Source: Clostridiales bacterium (GTDB lineage Bacteria; Bacillota; Clostridia; Oscillospirales; Oscillospiraceae). Taken from it: a DNA stretch of 11,529 bases. Below are positions 4,902-11,529 of this stretch, piece by piece. Made by a program: the position numbers and the translations under genes. The stretch's first letter is position 1. Each line of letters starts with the position of its first letter. Location: the NCBI GenBank assembly GCA_004557075.1, contig SFEX01000038.1:1-11529 (forward strand), written 5' to 3'. Under the pieces are notes generated by a model. The model was not told the origin of the DNA and searched no databases. It worked only from the letters and a program-made list of their open reading frames with translations.

Positions 4902-6989
4902 TTATTTCTTCTTCGGTAGCTCAATCTTATAGTTGACATACTTCCCGCCCGTATCGGCTAAAATAACCGTTCCGTCGTAGGTTTTACCTGTTTTGGGAGA
5001 GTACAGCCCTTTGACTTTCACTTTGCCGGATTTCAGAAGTGCGGCGGCAATCTTCGGGGAAAAGGCTACTTTCCTGTCCTCAAAAAAACGGTCATTTTTC
5101 CACATGACAAAAGCGCAGTTCCGGTTAGAGCAGTAGTAGTTTTTCTTGCCCTCATGGACGGGGGAACCGCAGCGGGGGCATTTGCCGATTTCCGGCTTTT
5201 CCGTTTTGAAACGCTCCTTGTCGCTGTCGGAAAGGAATGGATAGGATTTCACAAGCTCCCGCGCCATAGCTTCAATGCCGGATAAAAATTCGTTGGGGTC
5301 GGCTGCTCCCTTTGCTATCTGCGTCAGATTGTTTTCCCATTCTGCGGTCAGCTTCGGGGAAGTAAGATTGTCCGGCAAAATGCACACAAGGTTATTCCCG
5401 TCTTTTGTGGGGATAAGCTGCTTTCCCTTGCGCTCTACAAAACCGCTGCTCACTAACTTTTCAATGACAGCGGCGCGGGTGGCGGGCGTTCCAAGCCCTT
5501 TGCGCTCTGCGTCCGGGTCGGTGTCCTCATTCCCGGCGCGTTCCATAGCCGAAAGCAAAGACGCTTCATTGTGGGGCTTCGGGGGCGTTGTGTCGTGTTC
5601 CGTTACCTTTGCTGCGGGATTATCAAAGCTCTGTCCCTCGGCAAGCTCCGGCAGCGTTCCGTCTGCGCTGTCCTCGTCGTCTGCTTCGGGCTTGTTTTTC
5701 AGCGTTGCCCGGTAGCGGCGTTCAAGGTCTTTCCAACCGCCCGCAAGCACCGTCTTTCCCCTCGCGGTAAAGTCGGCTCCGGCGCAGGAGAAAACCGCCG
5801 TAACCGTTTCAAAGATGTGCGGCGCGGCAGTAGCGAACAAAAGACGCGCCCCCGCAAGGGTAAGGATATTCTTTTCGCTTTCCGGCAGCGCGGCAAGGTC
5901 GGTCTTTGCAAGCTCCATAGTAGGAATGATTGCATGGTGGTCTGATACCTTTTTGCTGTTCAGCACCCTTGCAATCTCCGGCGAAAAGCTCATGCCCTCC
6001 ATAAAGGGCAGCGTCCCGCATAACAGGGCGATAACCTTTGCCGCTGTTTCCTCCATGTCGTCGGTCAGATAGCTGCTGTCCGTCCTCGGATAAGTAAGCA
6101 GCTTCTTTTCATACAGGGCTTGCGCCAGGTCAAGTGTCTGCTTCGCGGTATAGCCGAAAATACGGTTTGCTTCCCGCTGCAAAGAGGTAAGGTCAAAGGG
6201 CTTCGGCGGGGCTGCGCTTTTCTTTTCCCTCACAAGGGAAGTGCAGACAGCCCGCGACGCTTCGCAGGCCGCTTTCAGTTCCTTTGCTTCCTCTGCGGCG
6301 CAGATCTTCCCGCTTGCGGCTTCTGCGCCGGATAAATCAAGCCGCACATGGTAATATTTTTCTTTCTTGAAAGTGCTGATAGCAGCGTCCCGGTCTACAA
6401 GCATTTTTAAGGTCGGTGTCTGGACGCGCCCCACGTTCAAGGTGCGGTTATACAGGCAGGAGAAAAGGCGGGTGGCGTTAATGCCGATAATCCAGTCAGC
6501 CTTTGCGCGGCAGAGGGCAGACGCAAAGAGCGCGTCATAGTCCCGCCCGTCCTTTAAGTTCTCAAAGCCCGCCTTGATTGCGCTTTCTTCCATTGAGGAA
6601 ATCCACAAGCGGCGCATAGGCTTCTTGCACCCGGCGACTTCATAGACAAAACGGAAAATGAGTTCTCCCTCACGTCCCGCGTCGCAGGCGTTGACGACTT
6701 CGGAAATGTCGGTGCGGTGCATAAGCTCCTTTAGGATTTTGAATTGCTTTCCCTTATCTGCGGAAACGGTATACTGCCATTTCTGCGGCAAAATCGGCAA
6801 GCTGTCATAGCTCCACTTTTTGTACTGCTCCCCATAGGCGGCAGCGTCGGCAAGCTGTACCAAATGCCCGACGCACCATGAAATGAGGTAGCCGTTTCCC
6901 TCGATATATCCGTCCTGTTTCTTCTTTGCCCCAAGCGCGGCGGCGATAGTCTGCGCCACGCTCGGCTTTTCAGCGATAACTAAAATCAA
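4902..6989 (-). CDS. topB: Type IA DNA topoisomerase (topoisomerase III)
   Basis: This 695-residue enzyme cuts one DNA strand through a tyrosine, passes another strand and reseals; element-borne copies presumably resolve intermediates of replication or transfer. The Toprim domain is at the N-terminus with AEKPS (Glu7) and the metal-binding CDAGREGE (Asp103, Glu107). The active-site motif is TYPRTDS with catalytic Tyr300. GLGTPATRA (about 498-506) is the usual conserved motif. A C-terminal zinc ribbon has Cys604, Cys607, Cys620 and Cys625. All key residues are present and the length is normal for the family. The start is TTG at 6987-6989, 8 nt after AAAGGAGG and directly touching the TAA of the preceding small gene. 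A probable terminator follows the gene. Confidence 0.95.
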   Translation of the reverse strand: MILVIAEKPSVAQTIAAALGAKKKQDGYIEGNGYLISWCVGHLVQLADAAAYGEQYKKWSYDSLPILPQKWQYTVSADKGKQFKILKELMHRTDISEVVNACDAGREGELIFRFVYEVAGCKKPMRRLWISSMEESAIKAGFENLKDGRDYDALFASALCRAKADWIIGINATRLFSCLYNRTLNVGRVQTPTLKMLVDRDAAISTFKKEKYYHVRLDLSGAEAASGKICAAEEAKELKAACEASRAVCTSLVREKKSAAPPKPFDLTSLQREANRIFGYTAKQTLDLAQALYEKKLLTYPRTDSSYLTDDMEETAAKVIALLCGTLPFMEGMSFSPEIARVLNSKKVSDHHAIIPTMELAKTDLAALPESEKNILTLAGARLLFATAAPHIFETVTAVFSCAGADFTARGKTVLAGGWKDLERRYRATLKNKPEADDEDSADGTLPELAEGQSFDNPAAKVTEHDTTPPKPHNEASLLSAMERAGNEDTDPDAERKGLGTPATRAAVIEKLVSSGFVERKGKQLIPTKDGNNLVCILPDNLTSPKLTAEWENNLTQIAKGAADPNEFLSGIEAMARELVKSYPFLSDSDKERFKTEKPEIGKCPRCGSPVHEGKKNYYCSNRNCAFVMWKNDRFFEDRKVAFSPKIAAALLKSGKVKVKGLYSPKTGKTYDGTVILADTGGKYVNYKIELPKKK

Positions 6990-7193
6990 TTAAAGTTCCT
7001 CCTTTCCGCGTTCCGGCTCCGCGCCCTGTTTCTCCTGTACCTGTTTCAGACAGTAGCCCACACAAGGGGCTTGCCCTTTATAGGGGCAGGAAGCGCAGGC
7101 CGGGGATTTGAAAACAGGCGGCGTATTGTCGCGCCGCCCGCATGGTCGTTGTATCATCATCTTTTCAAAGGGATTGTCGGTAAACAGGGTCAT
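6990..7193 (-). CDS. Small Cys-rich protein, putative zinc-binding (67 aa)
   Basis: This 67-residue protein begins MTLFTDNPFEKMMIQRP, an N-terminus I associate with small proteins next to topoisomerase III in Clostridia elements. Five cysteines are present, with C33-x2-C36-x7-C44-x3-C48 resembling a compact metal site, plus Cys18. The C-terminus is charged. There is no signal peptide or membrane segment. Its ATG overlaps the DUF4366 TGA by 4 bp and its TAA abuts the topB TTG, so the three genes are almost certainly on one mRNA. The function is unknown; a metal-dependent nucleic-acid or protein-binding accessory role is an inference. Confidence 0.75.
   Translation of the reverse strand: MTLFTDNPFEKMMIQRPCGRRDNTPPVFKSPACASCPYKGQAPCVGYCLKQVQEKQGAEPERGKEEL
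6998..7005 (-). promoter_or_regulatory. Strong ribosome binding site for the TTG start of topB
   Basis: AAAGGAGG on the minus strand lies 8 nt before TTG (6987-6989), which encodes the first residue of the conserved MILVIAEKPS start. Family conservation and the spacing both support this non-ATG start. Confidence 0.75.
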
Positions 7194-7918
7194 GCGTCCT
7201 CGTCCTCCGTATCATCTTCGGAAGCGTCCCCGTCTGCGTCGTCCGGCTCCGGCTCGTCCTCGTCGTAGTCCTCAAAATCAAAGTCCTCAAGGTCGGTGCC
7301 GCCTTTGACGCTCTGCTTCGGTTTCATAAACTTAAAGTAATAGAACGCGCCCCCGCCGCCAAGAAGTGCCACGACAAGGAAAAGCACAAGCCCACCGGTA
7401 TTGCTTTTTTCCTGCGACTGTTCGGTAGGTTCTTCCGGCTCCGGCTCGGCTTCTTTGCCGCTGCAAGCGGTCATGTTGGTAGAGCATACCGGGCAGGACG
7501 TATTGATTTTCCCGGTTTCGCATTTTTCCGTACAGGTGCAGACAGCGGGGGTCTGCGCTTCGCTGTTTTCCCCGTCCTCCAAGAGCGCGAAAAGGTCTGC
7601 GTCGTCCACTTGATTTAAGAAATGGACGGTGTTTTCGCCCTCGTCGTCCCGGTCAATGAGGATATAAAAATAGTTCCCGGCTTTGGTCGTAACTGTGATA
7701 AGCTGCTTATTGCCGCCGAAATCGTCAACAAGGGTCGCGTTCCCCTCCGGCGTAAGGGGTGCGGTTTCTTCGGGTTCCTCATAGATAACGCCGCTGTCGT
7801 TGGTCGCGTCAGCGGCGGGCTGCTCCGGCGTTTGTGCAAAAGCAGTAACGGAAAAGCCGCCCATGAGCATAAGGGCGGCGCAAAATGCGGTCAGCGTTCT
7901 AAGGATTTTCTTATTCAT
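7190..7918 (-). CDS. DUF4366 (CD1107-family) membrane-anchored surface protein
   Basis: This 242-residue protein has a clear signal peptide (MNKKILRTLTAFCAALMLMG, predicted cut after AFA at residue 28). An exported domain follows with ITVTTKAGNYFYILIDRD and HFLNQVDDADLFALLE, then a Cys cluster (127, 129, 133, 142, 145, 152) likely to hold metal or disulfides. A transmembrane helix lies at about 175-196. The cytoplasmic tail (about 210-242) is almost all Asp and Glu. It is expected to be part of, or accessory to, the mating apparatus. The frame extends nine codons further up to 7945, but AGGAGG at 7929-7934 lies 10 nt from the ATG at 7918, and the signal peptide begins properly there. It overlaps DUF4315 by 8 bp. 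Confidence 0.88.
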   Translation of the reverse strand: MNKKILRTLTAFCAALMLMGGFSVTAFAQTPEQPAADATNDSGVIYEEPEETAPLTPEGNATLVDDFGGNKQLITVTTKAGNYFYILIDRDDEGENTVHFLNQVDDADLFALLEDGENSEAQTPAVCTCTEKCETGKINTSCPVCSTNMTACSGKEAEPEPEEPTEQSQEKSNTGGLVLFLVVALLGGGGAFYYFKFMKPKQSVKGGTDLEDFDFEDYDEDEPEPDDADGDASEDDTEDEDA

Positions 7919-8180
7919 TCTCGGTGTCCTCCTGTTCTTCGTCATAGTCTGTGGTTTCTTCGGGAACGGCGGCAGCCATGCCGGGAATCCCGCCGCCGGA
8001 CAGCATAGCGTTAAGCTCTGCGGGGGTTAAGCGCATGGAGCGCACAAGCTGTACGATTTCAAGGTTTTCCGCTTCAGTTTTCTGCGCTTCCAGTCCTTTC
8101 AGCTTGTTCTGATACTCTGTGATTTTCTCGCGGGTTTTCTGGATTTCCCGGTCGATACGTTCAATCTTACTCATTGCCAT
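7911..8180 (-). CDS. DUF4315 family coiled-coil protein
   Basis: This 89-residue protein matches the DUF4315 family of conjugative elements. Residues 4-45 form a strong charged helix with coiled-coil character (KIERIDREIQKTREKITEYQ), followed by LVRSMRLTPAELNAMLSGG, the most conserved-looking part, and an acidic tail. It has no signal peptide or membrane segment, so it is cytoplasmic. It sits between the CHAP hydrolase and DUF4366 genes, as usual in this family, suggesting an adaptor or assembly role in the transfer machine; no activity is established to my knowledge. The ATG follows AAAGGAG with 10-nt spacing. The last 8 bp overlap the next gene. Confidence 0.88.
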   Translation of the reverse strand: MAMSKIERIDREIQKTREKITEYQNKLKGLEAQKTEAENLEIVQLVRSMRLTPAELNAMLSGGGIPGMAAAVPEETTDYDEEQEDTENE

Positions 8181-8208
8181 AATGTCAATACTCCTTTCAT
8201 TTTTGCGG

Positions 8209-10344
8209 TTAGTTCCAGTTCATCAGCCCGTACCCTTTGATACAGGCATAGTCTAAGGGATAGCTTTTGATTTTGCAGGCGTCGCCGGAATTGCCCTCGA
8301 CGGTATAGACGCGGCTTCCGTCTGTGCCGATAACAAGCCCTACATGGTCTGCACTTCCGTCTAAGTCCCAGTCGAAAAAGATAGCGTCGCCGGGTGCGAT
8401 ATTCTCATAGCCCCGCGCTCCCCATTGCCCGCGTGAAGTAAACCACGGAATACCCTGTGATTGACAGGCGGCAAAACGCGGCTCGGATAAGCCCATTTGC
8501 CCGTAGCACCACGACACAAAGCAGGCGCACCACTCCACGCGGCTGTTAAAGCCGTACCAGCTCCAATAGGGCTGCCCGCCCACGTTGCCGACTTGCCGCT
8601 TCGCTATATCTACAATCGCGGTATTTCCGGGGCGCGTCCCGTTTACAAACTGTACGCCGCTTAAATCCTCGGACGCGGAAACGTCGGGAGAACCGCCGCC
8701 GAAAATCAAGGGCTTGTTGCCGCTTGTTTCCAGATACACCTGGTACATTTCAAGCTGTTCTGCGGTCAAAAGCTCCGATACAAAGCTGTTAATCGGTCTG
8801 TTTGTCAGCTTGACATTGAGAATGTAATAGTTATAGGGTACTTCAACAGTATAGGTATCGCTGTGGCTGTTCCCGTCCTCGTCCGTCCATGTGTCGGTGC
8901 GGGTTTCGGTGCGGTAGCGCACTTCGATTTCTTCCGTCAGTGTCAAGGTGTACTGCTTATCAAAGACGCGGTTTAGCTCTGCCTGTGCGCTCTGGGGCGT
9001 GTAGCTCTGCAAAAGGGCGGTAAGGTAAGAAGCCAGTTCATGCGGGTTATGCCCGATATTGTCAAGGTCGTAGCGGTATTCATCATAGCCGGGATTGTCG
9101 CGCTCGATATTGTCAATCCGCTGCTGAAGCTCGGTTTCCTTTGCGGCGTAGTTGTTTTCCGTTGCCACAAGGTCGCTGTCCTCCGACGTGTAGGACGTCC
9201 CAAGAACGCCGTTCATCATGCCGGAAAACATAGCCCCGCAGGAAGAAAGTCCCGCTGATACCATGATGAATAAGAGCAGCGCGGCAACGGCGATACCAAC
9301 GCCCGCCGGGTGCCGCCCCACAAAAGCAACCGCTTTCTTTGTTTCCTCGGCGGTTTTCTTCGCTGCCTTGCGGGTATTCTCGGCGGCTTTCTTTGCGGTA
9401 GCTGCGCCGCCCGTCTTTGCTGCCTTAGCATACTGCCGCTTGATTTGCTGCTTCTGCATGAAACGGGATAGGGGGTTACTTGTAAGCTGCGGGTTCTCAT
9501 GCAGCGTCTTGTGGTACAGGTAATTGACGTTTGCTTTCTCCGCTGCTTTTTCAGCCTTTGCCGCCGCCCGGTAGGGTTTCAGCTTGTGGCTGCGGTAGCC
9601 CTCCCGGATTTTCCGCGTCCCGTACTTTGCGCCCTTCTCCGCTAATTCCTCGGATTTATGCGCTCCCTCCACGCCGGAATTATCCTTTTCAACGGAATGT
9701 ATCTTGTTGTGGACGAAAATACCCGCTTCCTGCGCGGGGCGGGATAGCGGGTTAGGGTGGGCTTTGCCGCCATTTATCGGCTTTTCCTGCTCGGTAAAGC
9801 GTAAGCGGGTCTTTGCCTTTCCTGTGGCTTCGTCAAAGGTGCGTTCCCCTACAAGTTTCTTTTCTTTGGGGATAGCTGCCTTTGCCGCGTCCAGACGGTC
9901 GGCGGCTTTATCGGATTTTTTGATATACGTTTCAAGCTCCGGCGTATTTAATTCTTCCTCGGTAAACTGCAAGCGGGAAGATTTCTCTTTTACCGTAGCG
10001 TCGCGCTGTGCTTTCTGCGCTGCCTTTTTACTCGCTTTCCGGGTCTGGGCTGCGCCAACGCGCTCCATGACGCGCTCGGCGGTAGCGGTGTCCTGCCTGT
10101 GGGGAAGCTCTGGCGCAAGAGGAAGCGGGGAAGCGTCAGGAGAAACAGGGGGTAGCTCTGCCACGTTCTGCGCCGCCGCTTCCTGTGCAGCCTGCGGCGC
10201 GGGCTGCTCCTGCGGTTTTGAAAAATCCGCTTCCTGTTCCCGGCGGCTTACACGCTCGGCGGTTTCTTTGGTTTCGTTGACCTCGATAAGTCCGTCGCGG
10301 GTCATTTTCTGCGTGATTTTATCACGCGGCTTATATTGTTTTAT
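8209..10344 (-). CDS. CD1108-family transfer protein with CHAP peptidoglycan hydrolase domain
   Basis: This protein is about 711 residues from the ATA start. It is a VirB1/Orf14-like wall-opening component of Gram-positive conjugation. The first 340 or so residues are Ala/Lys/Arg-rich and cytoplasmic, with two RL-x-FTE motifs (about 124-131, 180-187) and two NPLSR motifs (about 198, 290). One transmembrane helix lies at about 348-366. An extracellular linker with a short coiled coil leads to a C-terminal CHAP domain (about 577-711): catalytic Cys606 in EWCACFVSWC, His667 in DHVGLV, Asn685 in VEGNSG. GGAGGT sits 9 nt before ATA (10342-10344), which overlaps the methyltransferase stop. No ATG, GTG or TTG is suitably spaced. 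Other starts are TTG at 10383, with a weak ribosome site, or ATG at 10305, with none. Confidence 0.88.
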   Translation of the reverse strand: MKQYKPRDKITQKMTRDGLIEVNETKETAERVSRREQEADFSKPQEQPAPQAAQEAAAQNVAELPPVSPDASPLPLAPELPHRQDTATAERVMERVGAAQTRKASKKAAQKAQRDATVKEKSSRLQFTEEELNTPELETYIKKSDKAADRLDAAKAAIPKEKKLVGERTFDEATGKAKTRLRFTEQEKPINGGKAHPNPLSRPAQEAGIFVHNKIHSVEKDNSGVEGAHKSEELAEKGAKYGTRKIREGYRSHKLKPYRAAAKAEKAAEKANVNYLYHKTLHENPQLTSNPLSRFMQKQQIKRQYAKAAKTGGAATAKKAAENTRKAAKKTAEETKKAVAFVGRHPAGVGIAVAALLLFIMVSAGLSSCGAMFSGMMNGVLGTSYTSEDSDLVATENNYAAKETELQQRIDNIERDNPGYDEYRYDLDNIGHNPHELASYLTALLQSYTPQSAQAELNRVFDKQYTLTLTEEIEVRYRTETRTDTWTDEDGNSHSDTYTVEVPYNYYILNVKLTNRPINSFVSELLTAEQLEMYQVYLETSGNKPLIFGGGSPDVSASEDLSGVQFVNGTRPGNTAIVDIAKRQVGNVGGQPYWSWYGFNSRVEWCACFVSWCYGQMGLSEPRFAACQSQGIPWFTSRGQWGARGYENIAPGDAIFFDWDLDGSADHVGLVIGTDGSRVYTVEGNSGDACKIKSYPLDYACIKGYGLMNWN

Positions 10345-11303
10345 GGCTGCACACCTCCAATCCGCGCCCTTGCAAGGGCGCAATACTCAATATTCAGTTC
10401 GATACCGATATAGTGTCGGTCAAGGCTTTTTGCGACTGCCGCCGTTGTGCCGCTGCCTAAAAAGGGGTCTATGACAACGCCGCCTTTCGGACAGCCAGCC
10501 TTGATACAGGTTTCCGCTAACTTCGGAGGATAGGCGGCGAAATGCCCGCCGCTGTATGGTACCGTGTTGATAAGCCACACGTCCCGCTTGTTCCGCATGG
10601 TCGGTATAAGTGCTTCGTCATAGTAGCCGCCGCTTCTTGTGCGGTTGATACCCTGTACTTTCCCTTGTCCGGGTACTTCATCAGCATACTTGTGTCCCGC
10701 GCCCCGCCCGGTGCGGTAACGCGCCGCTGTTGTGGCAGCGATAGGCTCCGCAATGGCGGCAGCGTCATAAAAATATTTCTTTGACTTTGTAAGCAAAAAG
10801 ATATGTTCATAGCAGCGGCTCGGTCGGTCTTTGCAGCTTTCCGGCATAGGGTTTTCTTTCTGCCAGATAATATCACTCCGTAAATACCACCCGTCAGCGC
10901 GTAGGGCAAAGGCTAAAAGCCACGGAATACCGATTAAATCCTTTTGCTTGCAGCCGGGAGCGCGGGCATTTTTCGCAGTCTGCTGTCCGTTTCTGCCTTT
11001 CGGGTTCTTTGGGTCGGCATAGTAACCTTTGTTCCCGGTGCCGCAATAGGTGTCTGCGATATTCAGCCAAAAGGTACCGTCGGAACGCAAGACGCGCTTT
11101 AGCTCATGGAATACGGCAACAAGCCTTTCTATGTATTCCTCCGGCGTGTCCTCCCGCCCAATTTGTGCGTCAAGCCCGTAGTCCCTAAGTGCATAGTAGG
11201 GCGGGCTTGTTACGCAGCAATTCACGCTTTCGTCGGGCAGTTCCCTAAGAGCAAAGAGCGCGTCCCGGTTGATGATAATGTCCGTCTTTAATTCCTCTGT
11301 CAT
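10341..11303 (-). CDS. Site-specific DNA methyltransferase, beta class (N4-cytosine or N6-adenine)
   Basis: This 320-residue enzyme transfers methyl groups from S-adenosylmethionine to DNA. The catalytic motif IV, TSPPYY (32-37), comes before the cofactor-binding motif I, DPFLGSGTT (279-287), the order that defines the beta class. Between them are LKRVLRSDGTFWLNIADTY, DGWYLRSDIIWQKENP and YEHIFLLTKSKKYFYD, all typical of the family. The SPPY form is commoner among N4-cytosine enzymes, but N6-adenine cannot be excluded. No restriction endonuclease is adjacent, so it looks like an orphan that marks element DNA against host restriction. Its ATG overlaps the VirB4 TGA by 4 bp, so it is coupled to the mating-channel ATPase. 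Its stop overlaps the apparent ATA start of the next gene. The target sequence is unknown. Confidence 0.93.
   Translation of the reverse strand: MTEELKTDIIINRDALFALRELPDESVNCCVTSPPYYALRDYGLDAQIGREDTPEEYIERLVAVFHELKRVLRSDGTFWLNIADTYCGTGNKGYYADPKNPKGRNGQQTAKNARAPGCKQKDLIGIPWLLAFALRADGWYLRSDIIWQKENPMPESCKDRPSRCYEHIFLLTKSKKYFYDAAAIAEPIAATTAARYRTGRGAGHKYADEVPGQGKVQGINRTRSGGYYDEALIPTMRNKRDVWLINTVPYSGGHFAAYPPKLAETCIKAGCPKGGVVIDPFLGSGTTAAVAKSLDRHYIGIELNIEYCALARARIGGVQP
10353..10358 (-). promoter_or_regulatory. Ribosome binding site pointing to an ATA start codon
   Basis: GGAGGT on the minus strand, within the last codons of the methyltransferase gene, lies 9 nt upstream of ATA AAA CAA. The ATA overlaps the TAA stop in the sequence ATAA, mirroring the ATGA overlaps at other junctions in this block. 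A single G-to-A change from ATGA would give this arrangement. Confidence 0.55.
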
Positions 11304-11529
11304 GCTTCGCCCACTTCCTCCGGCTTCGTCGTCATTACCCGGTAAAGCTCGGTATCTTTCGGGAAGCGGTCTACAAAGGGCAGTACCACGTTTCCGTAGA
11401 AGATAAGTCCCTCGCCCGCTTCGGTGTGGGTAACGTACTTCATCTGCTGCGGGGAAATGTTAAGCTGCTTTGCAAGGATAGCCCGGTCGCCTGCCGCTTG
11501 ATTGAGCATGAGGACAAAATCAGAGTTTT
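11300..11529 (-). CDS. VirB4-like conjugation ATPase, C-terminal end (cut by window edge)
   Basis: Only the last 75 or so residues are present; the gene continues past the right edge. The visible part (NSDFVLMLNQAAGDRAILAK, then LNISPQQMKYV, GEGLIFYGN, PFVDRFPKDTELYRVMTT) matches the end of VirB4/TraE-type ATPases of Gram-positive type IV secretion systems, which power channel assembly and substrate transport at the inner membrane. Walker motifs would lie outside the window. The TGA overlaps the methyltransferase ATG. An internal ATG at 11509 is not a real start, as the conserved sequence continues through it. Confidence 0.88.
   Translation of the reverse strand, partial: NSDFVLMLNQAAGDRAILAKQLNISPQQMKYVTHTEAGEGLIFYGNVVLPFVDRFPKDTELYRVMTTKPEEVGEA

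Noticed and set aside
7919..7945. Nine-codon N-terminal extension of the DUF4366 protein
   Set aside because: The signal peptide and an AGGAGG site at 7929-7934 both fit the ATG at 7918; the extension would put charged residues before the signal peptide and lacks its own site.
9704..10474. 256-codon open frame on the plus strand
   Set aside because: It lies wholly antisense to the CHAP hydrolase and methyltransferase genes, is rich in Ser/Ala/Cys from reversed Ala/Lys codons, and shows no domain or ribosome site.
1..11529. CRISPR arrays, tRNA or rRNA genes, insertion sequences, element ends
   Set aside because: No spaced repeat array, cloverleaf, rRNA-like stretch, transposase or integrase frame was seen by eye on either strand.

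Overview
The window is an internal block of a conjugative (integrative and conjugative) element of the Tn1549 / C. difficile CTn type, as found in gut Clostridia. The evidence is the gene set and order, all on the minus strand: VirB4 end, DNA methyltransferase, CHAP/NlpC-type wall hydrolase (CD1108 family), DUF4315, DUF4366, a small Cys-rich protein, type IA topoisomerase, a giant antirestriction/YodL/DUF4316 protein, an unnamed conserved protein, a TTRAP-like protein and a Cys-rich VLP protein. The sequence is moderately GC-rich by eye, with strong AGGAGG ribosome sites. This fits a Lachnospiraceae/Oscillospiraceae-like host, but the species cannot be told. Neither element end, nor the relaxase, integrase or a cargo resistance gene, lies inside the window.

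Layout, in the direction of transcription (right to left). 11529-10341: the C-terminus of the VirB4 ATPase overlaps a beta-class DNA methyltransferase by ATGA. 10344-8209: membrane-anchored CHAP peptidoglycan hydrolase, apparently starting at an ATA codon that overlaps the methyltransferase stop. 8180-7190: DUF4315 coiled-coil protein and DUF4366 surface protein, overlapping by 8 bp. 7193-4902: 67-residue Cys-rich protein, then topoisomerase III with a TTG start. 4901-4688: the only sizeable internal gene-free gap, packed with inverted repeats, one of them terminator-like. 4687-165: second cluster, with the 997-residue ArdA/ArdC/YodL/DUF4316 protein, a 317-residue conserved protein (TTG start), a TTRAP-like protein and the Cys-rich VLP protein. 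164-1: gene-free stretch with two perfect hairpins, in the position where relaxosome genes and oriT usually follow in this family.

How the parts fit: VirB4, the CHAP hydrolase, DUF4315 and DUF4366 belong to building or opening the mating channel. The topoisomerase handles the element's DNA during transfer. The methyltransferase plus the ArdA and ArdC domains look like layered protection of incoming DNA from host restriction. The least explained points are the near-identical basic C-terminal tails on two adjacent, otherwise unrelated proteins (a possible shared targeting or secretion module), the antirestriction fusion protein, the ATA start, and the hairpin-rich gaps. Gene family names come from recognition of sequence motifs without a database search.
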